From Lachnospiraceae bacterium (GTDB taxonomy: Bacteria; Bacillota; Clostridia; Lachnospirales; Lachnospiraceae): a stretch of DNA of 64,000 bases. The notes beneath the pieces were generated by a model, which searched no databases, was not told the DNA's origin, and saw nothing but the letters and a program-made list of their open reading frames with translations. Shown here one piece after another: positions 49,523 to 58,418 of this stretch. The stretch's first letter is position 1, and each line of letters starts with the position of its first letter. The stretch is from positions 1 through 64,000 of the forward strand of contig RYVZ01000014.1 of the NCBI GenBank assembly GCA_003979345.1, given 5' to 3'. Made by a program: the position numbers and the translations under genes.

Positions 49523-50437
49523 ATGCCATGTCAAATCAGAACAGACCTCGCATTAGAAGCGCGGGAGAGCGCAGAGGAAGCATCGGGGGATTTGCGGGGA
49601 GTAAGTGTGGATGAATATGATCTTGAAGAATCGGATATTCACGTGACGAAAGTCGTGATCGAGTCTGCAAATGGGGCGACTGCACTCGGAAAGCCGGTCG
49701 GAACGTATATCACGCTCGAAGCGCCTGCAATGACCGAACCGGACGAAGACTATCATAAGGAAATTTCCGAGGAGATCGCGCGCCAGCTTTGGGCGCTTCT
49801 GCCGGATATGACCAATGAGCAGTCCATTTTGGTGGTAGGTCTCGGAAACCGGGACGTGACGGCGGATTCTTTAGGACCGCGAGTGACGGATAATCTGCTG
49901 ATCACCAGACAGGTGATGAAAGAGTTTGGCGCGGCAGCTTATAACCGGGAAAGAATGCACCTTGTGAGCGCGGTCGTGCCCGGCGTTATGGCGGCGACGG
50001 GAATGGAGACGGCAGAGATCATACGCGGCGTGACCATGCAGACAAAACCGGATGCGGTCGTTGTCATTGATGCGCTTGCAGCCCGCAGCACGAGACGCTT
50101 GAACCGGACGATCCAAATTACCAACACGGGTATTCATCCGGGGTCGGGCGTGGGGAATCACAGGAGCGCGATCACAGCGCAGACGATCGACGTACCGACC
50201 GTCATAGCGATCGGGATACCAACTGTCGTGGATGCGCAGACGATCGTAAACGACGCCATCGGCAGATGGCATGCAGGAGAGCAGGCGAACGGAGATATGG
50301 AGACGCCGGAGCTGATACCGGAGCTTGCCAATTTTTATGTCACGGGAAAAGATGTGGACGAGATCGTGAAACGCTTAAGTTTTACGATTTCCGAGGGCTT
50401 AAACCGGACGTTTGAAAGATTCAGCGCAGAGGCATAG
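49523..50437 (+). CDS. gpr: Germination protease (spore endopeptidase GPR)
   Basis: Cleaves small acid-soluble spore proteins at germination. CQIRTDLALEARE starts the family, and SILVVGLGNRDVTADSLGPRV, VSAVVPGVMAATGMET, VIDALAARSTRRLNRTIQI and TGIHPGSGVGNHR follow. The start chosen, ATG 49523, has AGAGGG 9 bases upstream; an earlier ATG at 49502 lacks one. In Bacillus GPR is made as a zymogen in the forespore. Its presence shows a spore-forming host. It lies upstream of spoIIP, the usual order. Confidence 0.95.
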   Translation: MPCQIRTDLALEARESAEEASGDLRGVSVDEYDLEESDIHVTKVVIESANGATALGKPVGTYITLEAPAMTEPDEDYHKEISEEIARQLWALLPDMTNEQSILVVGLGNRDVTADSLGPRVTDNLLITRQVMKEFGAAAYNRERMHLVSAVVPGVMAATGMETAEIIRGVTMQTKPDAVVVIDALAARSTRRLNRTIQITNTGIHPGSGVGNHRSAITAQTIDVPTVIAIGIPTVVDAQTIVNDAIGRWHAGEQANGDMETPELIPELANFYVTGKDVDEIVKRLSFTISEGLNRTFERFSAEA

Positions 50438-50540
50438 CGGCATACGTCAGCGTCATACTGCCGCTGTCAGTATGCCGCACGGCATATCACCGTTTCTTGT
50501 CTCATAGAATAGAACAGATTACGGGTGAGAAGGGAATGCC

Positions 50541-51932
50541 GTGCAGATGCGGGAAATTTTCATACAGGATAGCGTGGGCAGGAGGACGAAAGTGTGTCTG
50601 ATCGTCCTTCTTCTTCTGTTTTTTTTGATCGCGGTGTCTAATATCTTAAACGACGCGGCAAAAAAACGGGGGGATGACATGGCATATGAAGAGGAAACGG
50701 GGATCAGTCAGAGTCAGGAGGACGCCGGGCATGTTTTTTTAGAGAATCTGAGGGACAGGGTATATCAGAGTCTTGTTCCGGTTTATGCATTTGCGGAAGA
50801 AACGAATCTTCCTGATAGCTTCGGAGAGATGATATTCCAAAGCGTGTGCGGGGAGATGCCGGTATTTTTAGAGATCAGGGAGCAGGAGCGGGATACCCGC
50901 GAAAGCCGTAGTACTTATGAGGAACTGATCGCTTTGGAGATCGAACGTGAGCGGAGTATGCTTACGGACGATGCACCGCAGGAACATGAGGAGGAGGTCT
51001 ATTTTCGCGCGGAGGGAGAGCAGGGCGTTGCTCCGAATCCTGCCGATACACAGCTTGTGGATGAGCTTGTATTATCAGAAAACCAGGCGTATGTCAAAGG
51101 ATCGGAGCAGGGAGACGTCGCGGAGACGATGTCCGGCAGTTTTGCACTGCGCACGGTGCCGAGCTTTACCTATGATGACTGGACACAGTATCTGGAGCTT
51201 TCCGAGCTTGTGAAGGGATTTTATATTGTCGATCCGACAACCACGGCGACGACGGAACGCTTAAATATCGCGGAGCTGACTGGGGCGGATATGACGCTGA
51301 AAGGGGATGCGTCGAGTCCGCAGATTTTGATCTACCATACGCATTCACAGGAGGCTTATGCCGATTCCGTCCCCGGAGACGTGTCGACCGGAGTGGTAGG
51401 GGCGGGCGAATATTTAGCGCAGCTTCTGCGCACACAGTATGGGTTTAACGTGATCCATCACACGGGACAATATGATGTGGGCAACCGCGACATGGCGTAT
51501 TCTTATGCAGGCCCCGCCATTCAGCAGATCCTTGAGGAGAATCCGACTATTGAAGTTGTGATCGATCTGCACCGGGATGCGGTCAAAGAGGAGACCCGGC
51601 TTGTAGCGGATATTGACGGCAGGCAAACCGCAAAGTTCATGTTTTTTAACGGTTTAAGCTATAACAATACGCAGGGAAATATCGATTATCTATATAACCC
51701 GTACATAAAAGAAAATCTGGCGTTTTCTTTTCAGGCGCAGGCGCTGGCAAATGAGTATTATCCGGGCGTGACGCGCGGGATCTATCTGCGCGCGCTGCGG
51801 TATAATATGCATTTTCTGCCGAAAAGCATGCTGATCGAACTGGGTGCACAGACCAATACCTGCGAGGAGATCTGGAATGCGGTGCCGATCATTGCGCAGA
51901 TCCTTGGTATGGAGCTGAGCGGAACGGGATGA
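50541..51932 (+). CDS. spoIIP: Stage II sporulation protein P
   Basis: A membrane-anchored amidase/endopeptidase that, with SpoIID and SpoIIM, thins septal peptidoglycan during engulfment. One N-terminal helix (VCLIVLLLLFFLIAVSNIL) is followed by a variable acidic linker and the catalytic domain with ILIYHTHSQEAY, VIDLHRDAV and MLIELGAQTNTCEE, which hold the zinc and catalytic residues. 463 residues. The start is GTG 50541 or ATG 50547. Between gpr and lepA. Confidence 0.95.
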   Translation: MQMREIFIQDSVGRRTKVCLIVLLLLFFLIAVSNILNDAAKKRGDDMAYEEETGISQSQEDAGHVFLENLRDRVYQSLVPVYAFAEETNLPDSFGEMIFQSVCGEMPVFLEIREQERDTRESRSTYEELIALEIERERSMLTDDAPQEHEEEVYFRAEGEQGVAPNPADTQLVDELVLSENQAYVKGSEQGDVAETMSGSFALRTVPSFTYDDWTQYLELSELVKGFYIVDPTTTATTERLNIAELTGADMTLKGDASSPQILIYHTHSQEAYADSVPGDVSTGVVGAGEYLAQLLRTQYGFNVIHHTGQYDVGNRDMAYSYAGPAIQQILEENPTIEVVIDLHRDAVKEETRLVADIDGRQTAKFMFFNGLSYNNTQGNIDYLYNPYIKENLAFSFQAQALANEYYPGVTRGIYLRALRYNMHFLPKSMLIELGAQTNTCEEIWNAVPIIAQILGMELSGTG

Positions 51933-51976
51933 CATGGGAGCAGCCGGCCCGCAGCACTGATTTTATCACAGGTGCA

Positions 51977-52005
51977 TGGACATAGGAGGCATTATTTGCT
52001 ATAAT
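51977..52005 (+). promoter_or_regulatory. Promoter of lepA
   Basis: TGGACA (51977-51982), 17 bases, TATAAT (52000-52005) lie about 45 bases before lepA, separating its expression from sporulation genes upstream. Confidence 0.7.
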
Positions 52006-52052
52006 CCATTCAGAGTCCGAAGAAATTCGGGCAATGGAAAAGGAGTAATGTT

Positions 52053-53867
52053 ATGGCGCAGATTGATCAGAGTAAGATTCGGAATTTTTGCATTGTAGCT
52101 CATATCGACCACGGGAAGTCCACGCTTGCAGACCGCATCATCGAGCGGACGGGGCTTTTGACTGAGCGGGAGATGCAGGCGCAGGTGCTTGACAATATGG
52201 ATTTGGAGCGTGAGAGGGGCATCACGATCAAAGCGCAGGCAGTCAGAACCGTTTATAAAGCGAAAGACGGGGAGGAATATATCTTAAACCTGATCGATAC
52301 GCCGGGTCATGTAGATTTTAATTATGAGGTCAGCAGAAGCCTTGCCGCATGTGACGGGGCGATTCTTGTCGTGGATGCGGCACAGGGCATTGAAGCACAG
52401 ACGCTTGCAAATGTCTATCTGGCGCTCGACCACGATTTAGAGGTGGTTCCTGTCATTAACAAGATCGATCTTCCGAGCGCGGAGCCGCAGCGTGTCATAG
52501 ATGAGATCGAGGATGTGATCGGGCTGGAGGCGCAGGATGCGCCGCTCATTTCAGCCAAAAACGGAATCGGTATCGACGATGTGCTGGAGGCTGTCGTCCA
52601 CAAGCTGCCCGCGCCTGCGGGACATGCGGACAACCCTCTTCAGGCGCTGATCTTTGATTCGGTTTATGATTCATATAAAGGTGTTATTATTTTTTGCAGG
52701 ATCAAAGAAGGCACGGTCAAAAAGGGCATGAGGATCAAAATGATGGCGACCGGCGCAGTGCAGGATGTTGTTGAAGTCGGTTATTTTGGCGCCGGACAGT
52801 TCATTGCCTGCGAGGAGCTTTCTGCAGGAATGGTCGGTTATATTACGGCATCCATTAAAAATCTGAAAGAAACACAGGTCGGCGATACCGTGACGAATGC
52901 GGATGCGCCCTGCGATAAGCCCCTTCCGGGATATAAAAAAGTACAGTCCATGGTGTTCTGCGGATTGTATCCTGCTGACGGCGCGAAATATCCGGATCTG
53001 CGTGACGCGCTGGAAAAGCTGCAGTTAAACGATGCATCGCTGCAGTATGAACCGGAGACATCGGCAGCACTCGGCTTTGGATTCCGATGCGGCTTTTTAG
53101 GACTGCTTCATTTGGAGATCATTCAGGAGCGCCTGGAGCGCGAGTATAATCTGGATCTGGTGACGACGGCGCCCGGCGTTGTGTATCGTGTTTATAAAAC
53201 GAACGGGGAGCTGGTCGAGCTGACGAATCCGTCTAATCTGCCCGATCCGTCGGAAATCGATTATATGGAAGAGCCGGTCGTCAGCGCGGAGATTATGGTG
53301 ACGACGGAGTTTATCGGTTCGATCATGCAGCTCTGTCAGGAGCGGCGCGGCAGATATGTCAGCACCGAATATATTGAGACGACACGGGCGCTCTTAAAAT
53401 ATGATCTGCCGTTAAACGAGATCATCTATGACTTTTTTGACGCCTTAAAATCGCGTTCAAGAGGCTATGCGTCGTTTGACTATGAGATCAAGGGCTATGA
53501 GCGTTCTTCGCTTGTAAAACTGGACATCCTCATCAACCGCGAGGAGGTGGACGCTCTCTCGTTCATCGTCCATGCGGACAGCGCTTATGAGCGCGGACGC
53601 AGGATGTGTGAGAAGCTCAAAGAAGAGATCCCGCGCCATTTATTCGAGATTCCGATCCAGGCTGCGGTCGGCGGAAAAGTCATTGCGCGTGAGACGGTCA
53701 AGGCAATGCGCAAAGACGTGCTTGCCAAGTGTTATGGCGGTGATATCACGCGGAAAAAGAAGCTGCTGGAGAAGCAGAAAGAGGGCAAAAAACGTATGCG
53801 TCAGATCGGCAGTGTCGAGATTCCGCAGAAAGCATTTATGTCGGTTTTGAAACTGGATGACGATTGA
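52053..53867 (+). CDS. lepA: Elongation factor 4 (LepA)
   Basis: A ribosome-bound GTPase that promotes back-translocation or assembly under stress. HIDHGKSTL (P-loop), RGITIKAQAV (G2), DTPGHVDF (G3) and NKIDLPSA (G4) are present. The C-terminal LepA_C region ends with KKKLLEKQKEGKKRMRQIG. 604 residues, full length. AAGGAG precedes ATG 52053. The hemW gene overlaps or directly follows it. Confidence 0.97.
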   Translation: MAQIDQSKIRNFCIVAHIDHGKSTLADRIIERTGLLTEREMQAQVLDNMDLERERGITIKAQAVRTVYKAKDGEEYILNLIDTPGHVDFNYEVSRSLAACDGAILVVDAAQGIEAQTLANVYLALDHDLEVVPVINKIDLPSAEPQRVIDEIEDVIGLEAQDAPLISAKNGIGIDDVLEAVVHKLPAPAGHADNPLQALIFDSVYDSYKGVIIFCRIKEGTVKKGMRIKMMATGAVQDVVEVGYFGAGQFIACEELSAGMVGYITASIKNLKETQVGDTVTNADAPCDKPLPGYKKVQSMVFCGLYPADGAKYPDLRDALEKLQLNDASLQYEPETSAALGFGFRCGFLGLLHLEIIQERLEREYNLDLVTTAPGVVYRVYKTNGELVELTNPSNLPDPSEIDYMEEPVVSAEIMVTTEFIGSIMQLCQERRGRYVSTEYIETTRALLKYDLPLNEIIYDFFDALKSRSRGYASFDYEIKGYERSSLVKLDILINREEVDALSFIVHADSAYERGRRMCEKLKEEIPRHLFEIPIQAAVGGKVIARETVKAMRKDVLAKCYGGDITRKKKLLEKQKEGKKRMRQIGSVEIPQKAFMSVLKLDDD

Positions 53868-53898
53868 AATGAGGACGGGGCAGGACCGGGGCACGGTC

Positions 53899-55032
53899 AT
53901 GAATCAGGCGGAAACGGCGAAAAAGCCGCTTGCCATTTATCTTCATATTCCGTTCTGCGTGCGAAAATGCCTGTATTGTGATTTTCTGTCGGCGTCTGCA
54001 TCCGAAGAACAGATAGAACATTATGTCAACTTGCTCCTTCGTGAAATGCAGGCGTCTGCCGATAGCGGACAATTGCAGGATTACGAGGCGAAAACGGTTT
54101 TTATCGGAGGCGGGACGCCGTCACTTTTGTCTTTCCGACAATTAAAAATGGTATTATGTAAACTCAAATCCGTTCTTCCTGTTTGCGCGGACGCGGAAAT
54201 CACCATGGAAATGAATCCGGGAACCGTGACCAAAACGCAGCTTGCGAACATAAAGAGCGTCGGTATCAACCGGATCAGCATCGGCGTGCAATCCTTTCAG
54301 GACGGGGAGCTTCTCGCGCTCGGACGCATTCACAAAGCGGCTGAGGCATACAGGCTGTGGGAGTGGACGGAGCAGCTCGGATTTAAGAACCGTAATCTGG
54401 ATCTGATGAGCGGAATCCCGGGACAGACGGAGCAGACTTTTCGTGATACCCTAAACCGGGCTGTATCGCTGAAACCGGAGCATCTTTCTGTTTACAGTCT
54501 GATCGTGGAGGAGGGAACGCCTTTTTATGAGATGTATCCGGACGGCGCGGTGGACGAGGAGACGGACAGACGGCTATATGCGCTGACCGGGGCGTTTTTG
54601 CGGGCGCAGGGCTATGAGCGCTATGAGATTTCCAACTACGCGAAGGAAGGTTATGCATGCAGACATAATCTGACTTACTGGACGCGCGGGGAATATCTGG
54701 GATTCGGACTCGGCGCGGCTTCATTGATGAAGGATGTGCGGCTGCGGAATGCGCCGGATATGGCGCGGTATGAAAAAGGCATTATAGAGCGGGAGGCGCT
54801 TTCCGAAGAAGACTGCATGGCGGAGATGATGTTTTTGGGACTCAGACTGATCCGGGGGGTGTCGGAGCAGGCGTTTTATGCCAGATTTGGCAAAAGCCTT
54901 GATGAAGTGTATGGAGACGTTCTTAAAAAGCATATGAAAAACGGACTTCTTGAGTATAAAGACGGGTTCTTTTTTCTCACGGAACGGGGATTGGATGTCA
55001 GCAATTATGTGATGGCTGACTTTATCAAATAG
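53899..55032 (+). CDS. hemW: Radical SAM protein HemW
   Basis: The HemN-like protein that in bacteria inserts heme rather than oxidising coproporphyrinogen. YLHIPFCVRKCLYCDF gives the CX3CX2C cluster motif with Phe after the third Cys+1, as in HemW and not HemN. RISIGVQSFQDGELLALGR and the C-terminal HemN_C domain follow. The frame runs back to 53857, inside lepA; I prefer ATG 53899 (MNQAETAKKPL) by family alignment. 377 residues. Confidence 0.9.
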   Translation: MNQAETAKKPLAIYLHIPFCVRKCLYCDFLSASASEEQIEHYVNLLLREMQASADSGQLQDYEAKTVFIGGGTPSLLSFRQLKMVLCKLKSVLPVCADAEITMEMNPGTVTKTQLANIKSVGINRISIGVQSFQDGELLALGRIHKAAEAYRLWEWTEQLGFKNRNLDLMSGIPGQTEQTFRDTLNRAVSLKPEHLSVYSLIVEEGTPFYEMYPDGAVDEETDRRLYALTGAFLRAQGYERYEISNYAKEGYACRHNLTYWTRGEYLGFGLGAASLMKDVRLRNAPDMARYEKGIIEREALSEEDCMAEMMFLGLRLIRGVSEQAFYARFGKSLDEVYGDVLKKHMKNGLLEYKDGFFFLTERGLDVSNYVMADFIK

Positions 55033-55130
55033 AATCAGGGACTTTCGAATAGAATCAAAGATGTCCAAATAAAATTATAAATTTTATTGTGAAAATTTAC
55101 AAAAAATACGTTGATTTCGTTTGTTTTTTC

Positions 55131-55159
55131 TTGCACTTTATAAATGGGGTTTGTATAAT
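55131..55159 (+). promoter_or_regulatory. Promoter upstream of sigK
   Basis: TTGCAC (55131-55136), 17 bases, TATAAT (55154-55159) form a vegetative-type promoter about 125 bases before sigK. A sporulation-sigma promoter is also expected but I cannot assign one. Confidence 0.5.
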
Positions 55160-55285
55160 AAAGGTAACGTCCCGATATCGGAGGACATGCTTTGCAGATT
55201 TTCTGGTGTCAGGAATAAATGGTGGAAAGGCACTTTCGATCCCAAGGTCACATAGAATATATCAAATTGACTTTGGGGGCTTCTT

Positions 55286-55945
55286 TTGAAAACGTTTCAA
55301 AAACCGTTATCCGCGCAGGAGGAAACCCGATACCTTAGGCAGATGCGGGAGGGCGGCGAGGAAGCTTTAGAGGCGAGACGGATTCTGATCGAACGCAATC
55401 TTCGGCTTGTCGCTCATGTTGCCAGGAAGTACCAAAGTCCGTCGCAGGAGTTGGACGATTTGATCTCCACGGGCGCGATCGGGCTGATCAAGGCGGTGGA
55501 CAGTTTTAATCATGAGAAGGGCAGCAGACTTGCAACTTATGCGGTGCGCTGTATCGATAACGAGCTTCTGATGATGTTTCGTTCCCGAAAAAAGATTTCC
55601 AGAGAGGTTTCCATATACGAGCCCATCGGTTCCGATAAGGAAGGCAATGAGATCAGCCTGCTCGATATTATCGAACACGAGCAGACGGACGTGGTTGAGA
55701 GAATGGAGTTAGAGGAGCGGTTGAAAGTACTGCCGCGATATTTAAGGGATTGTCTGACCAGGCGGGAACAACAGATCATCTTTATGCGTTACGGACTGTT
55801 GGACGGACATGAGATGACACAGCGTGAGATCGGCGAAAAGCTTTCGATTTCCAGAAGCTACGTCTCACGAATTGAAAAAAAAGCATTACACAAGATGCTG
55901 ATCTGCTATGCCGAACACGAGCAGAGACGGCATAGGCGGACATAG
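55286..55945 (+). CDS. sigK: RNA polymerase sporulation sigma factor sigma-K
   Basis: The mother-cell late sporulation sigma factor. ARRILIERNLRLVAHVARKY, DDLISTGAIGLIKAVDSFNHEKGSRLATYAVRCIDNELL (region 2) and REIGEKLSISRSYVSRIEKKAL (region 4 helix-turn-helix) are diagnostic. The gene is continuous, 219 residues, without a skin-type insertion, and its short N-terminus lacks a clear pro-sequence. The start is TTG 55286, with TTGGGGG 6 bases upstream. Confidence 0.93.
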   Translation: MKTFQKPLSAQEETRYLRQMREGGEEALEARRILIERNLRLVAHVARKYQSPSQELDDLISTGAIGLIKAVDSFNHEKGSRLATYAVRCIDNELLMMFRSRKKISREVSIYEPIGSDKEGNEISLLDIIEHEQTDVVERMELEERLKVLPRYLRDCLTRREQQIIFMRYGLLDGHEMTQREIGEKLSISRSYVSRIEKKALHKMLICYAEHEQRRHRRT

Positions 55946-55959
55946 AGGGGGAAGCGGGA

Positions 55960-57108
55960 ATGTTATTTGTTAGAACGGCGGAGTTAAAAGCGGGTATGAG
56001 ACTGGCAAGGCCAATCTACAGTAAGGAAGGTGTTCTCTTATATGAACGGAATTCCAAATTGACCACGCAGAGTATCAATTCCGTAAAGAATTTCGGACTG
56101 ATTGGTATCTTTATTCTTGAGCCGGCTGAGCCTGTTCCGCCGATGACGAAAGATGATATAGAGTTTGAACGCTTCCAGACGATGAATGTCTATGCGATCG
56201 ACGATGAACTTGCAAGGATCATTCAGACGAAGCGCGCGACGAAGACGCAGGTGATCACGGCGAACGTGATCCGTTCTTACGGTCATTTGGATAAAAAAAT
56301 CAATTTCGTACAGAATCTGCGCAGCAAAGAGGATTATGTGTGCAAGCATGCCCTCAATGTTGCGATTCTGTGCGCAATGATCACGCATGTGATGAATATG
56401 AAGATCGACGAGCAGCTTGATACGGTCGTTGCGGCAGTCGTGCATGATGTCGGGAAACTCATGCTTGCAAAGACCATGCCTGAAATGATATCGAACGAGG
56501 AAGTTGTGGAGCGGTATGAACTTCAGGGGTTTGATTTAGTGGAAAAGACCTTTTCTTCAAATCCGGGTGTGAAGCGGATCTGCGTGCAGGCGCAGAAGAT
56601 GCAGAGCAATTTTGAAAAAGGGATTTTTAATCCGGATATCAAGCTGGTACAGGGGGCGAAGGTGCTTTTAGTCGCGAATGCGTATGATGAGATGACGGCA
56701 ATGCAGCTTGAGGGAGAACCGGCATCGGAGGTCAGGGCGCTGAAGCTCTTTATGGAAAATCCGGACGTGTTCGATCCGGATGTTGTAGATGCGATGATCA
56801 GATCTATCAACATTCTTGGCCCGGGAAGCTGTGTTGAGCTGAACACAGGTGAAAAAGGACTCGTCCTTGCACAGAATAATGAGAATATTTTAAGGCCGAT
56901 GGTACTGACTTTTGATACGAATATGATCGTGGATCTCAGCAATGAGATGGCCTATGGCGATCTTGAGATCAAGGATATCATGAAGACGATGGACAACCGT
57001 TATGTGATCGACAGCACGGCGCTGAAGCGCAGCGGATTTGCATTTGAGGAGCCGGAATATGTGGAGGTCCCGGACGAAGAAGAATATGTTCCGGGCCGTG
57101 ATTTTTAA
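55960..57108 (+). CDS. Degenerate HD-GYP-like protein
   Basis: A 382-residue protein. After an N-terminal region (MLFVRTAELKAGMRLARPIYSKEG), an HD domain holds VCKHALNVAILCAM and AAVVHDVGKLMLA. The downstream segment has VLLVANAYDEMTAMQ and FDPDVVDAMI of HD-GYP proteins, but the HHE and DGxGYP motifs are missing. It is therefore probably not an active cyclic di-GMP phosphodiesterase, although the HD metal site survives. It sits 14 bases after sigK and upstream of pilT. Confidence 0.8.
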   Translation: MLFVRTAELKAGMRLARPIYSKEGVLLYERNSKLTTQSINSVKNFGLIGIFILEPAEPVPPMTKDDIEFERFQTMNVYAIDDELARIIQTKRATKTQVITANVIRSYGHLDKKINFVQNLRSKEDYVCKHALNVAILCAMITHVMNMKIDEQLDTVVAAVVHDVGKLMLAKTMPEMISNEEVVERYELQGFDLVEKTFSSNPGVKRICVQAQKMQSNFEKGIFNPDIKLVQGAKVLLVANAYDEMTAMQLEGEPASEVRALKLFMENPDVFDPDVVDAMIRSINILGPGSCVELNTGEKGLVLAQNNENILRPMVLTFDTNMIVDLSNEMAYGDLEIKDIMKTMDNRYVIDSTALKRSGFAFEEPEYVEVPDEEEYVPGRDF

Positions 57109-57187
57109 AAAAGAGAAGGGTATGATGCGGCAGAATTCCGGTATGGGATCGAACCGATAAAAAAGAAACGAAGCGGGGGAATCAGTC

Positions 57188-58249
57188 ATGGGAGTTATTT
57201 CTGTGGAGGAAGTACTTGCAAAAGCAAAGGAAGCAGGTGCTTCCGATGTACATATTACGGTTGGCGTGCCGCCAAAAATGCGTGTGAACGGCGATCTGAT
57301 CACAATGGATTATGAACGTATGCTTCCACCCGACACGCACAGGGTCGTGGAAGATATTATGAGCGACTTTCAGCTTCAGCGTTTTGAGGAGCGGGGAGAG
57401 TACGATATGTCATTTTCTATTCCGAATATCGGGCGTTATCGTGTCAACGCATATAAGCAGAGAGGTTCTGTTGCAGTTGCCCTGCGTTTGGTCGGTACTG
57501 AGATCCCGGCGCCGGAGTCCCTCGGCGTGCCGCCCTCTGTGGTGGAGCTGTCGCAGCGTAAAAGAGGACTGGTACTTGTGACGGGACCGACCGGAAGCGG
57601 TAAATCCACCACACTGGCGGCGGTCATTGATAAGATCAACAATACGCGGGATGCACATATCATCACATTGGAAGATCCGATCGAGTATCTGCATTCCCAT
57701 AAGCTTTCGATGGTAAATCAGCGCGAGATCGGTCTGGATACACAGAGCTATGCCAATGCGCTGCGCGCTGCGCTGCGTGAAGACCCTGACGTGATTCTTG
57801 TGGGTGAGATGCGTGATTTTGATACGATCAGCGTTGCGATTACGGCGGCGGAGACCGGGCATCTTGTTCTTTCCACCTTGCATACGATCGGTGCGGCGAG
57901 CACGGTCGACCGTGTCATTGACGTATTTCCGCCTCATCAGCAGCAACAGATCCGCGTACAGCTTTCAAACGTGATAGAGGCAGTCGTTTCGCAGCAGCTT
58001 ATTCCGACCGCGGACGGCAGAAGCCGCGTTGCAGCGTTTGAGGTCATGCATGCAAATCATGCCGTGCGGAACCTGATCCGTGAAGGAAAGTCCCATCAGC
58101 TTGTCTCTGTCATGCAGACGAACCGTAAGATGGGAATGATCACCATGGACGAAGCGATCCAGCAGCTTTATATGGAGGGGCGTATTACCCGTGAGATGGC
58201 GATCCAGTTTGCAACCGATCCGGACGGTATGTCAATGAAGCTGTTGTAG
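57188..58249 (+). CDS. pilT: Type IV pilus retraction ATPase PilT
   Basis: A hexameric ATPase that powers pilus retraction and twitching. ASDVHITVGVPPKMRVNGDL begins the N-terminal PAS-like domain. GPTGSGKSTT is Walker A, EDPIEYLHSHKLSMVNQREIG the Asp box, DVILVGEMRD Walker B, and ETGHLVLSTLHT the His box. 353 residues. GGGGGA precedes ATG 57188. No pilB, pilC or pilin gene is in the window. It probably shares a transcript with the HD protein before it. Confidence 0.93.
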   Translation: MGVISVEEVLAKAKEAGASDVHITVGVPPKMRVNGDLITMDYERMLPPDTHRVVEDIMSDFQLQRFEERGEYDMSFSIPNIGRYRVNAYKQRGSVAVALRLVGTEIPAPESLGVPPSVVELSQRKRGLVLVTGPTGSGKSTTLAAVIDKINNTRDAHIITLEDPIEYLHSHKLSMVNQREIGLDTQSYANALRAALREDPDVILVGEMRDFDTISVAITAAETGHLVLSTLHTIGAASTVDRVIDVFPPHQQQQIRVQLSNVIEAVVSQQLIPTADGRSRVAAFEVMHANHAVRNLIREGKSHQLVSVMQTNRKMGMITMDEAIQQLYMEGRITREMAIQFATDPDGMSMKLL

Positions 58250-58273
58250 GACATGTTCTGAATTACTTTTTGA

Positions 58274-58300
58274 TCCGGCAGTCTGTCTGTGGCTGCCGGA
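58274..58300 (+). terminator. Hairpin after pilT
   Basis: TCCGGCAG (58274-58281) pairs with CTGCCGGA (58293-58300). There is no T tract, so it may be a weak terminator or processing site. Confidence 0.4.
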
Positions 58301-58418
58301 ACGATCATTCTTCTGAAAGGCAGGCATCCCCGATCGGGAGTGCCGTTCGCCGAAATATTCCCAAATGAAATATTGGATAACTAAATAAAATGTCATTGAC
58401 GTAAAGGAGGATCAAACT

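Noticed and set aside
55286..55945. sigK interrupted by a skin-like element
   Set aside because: The gene is continuous through regions 2 and 4, so no excision is needed.
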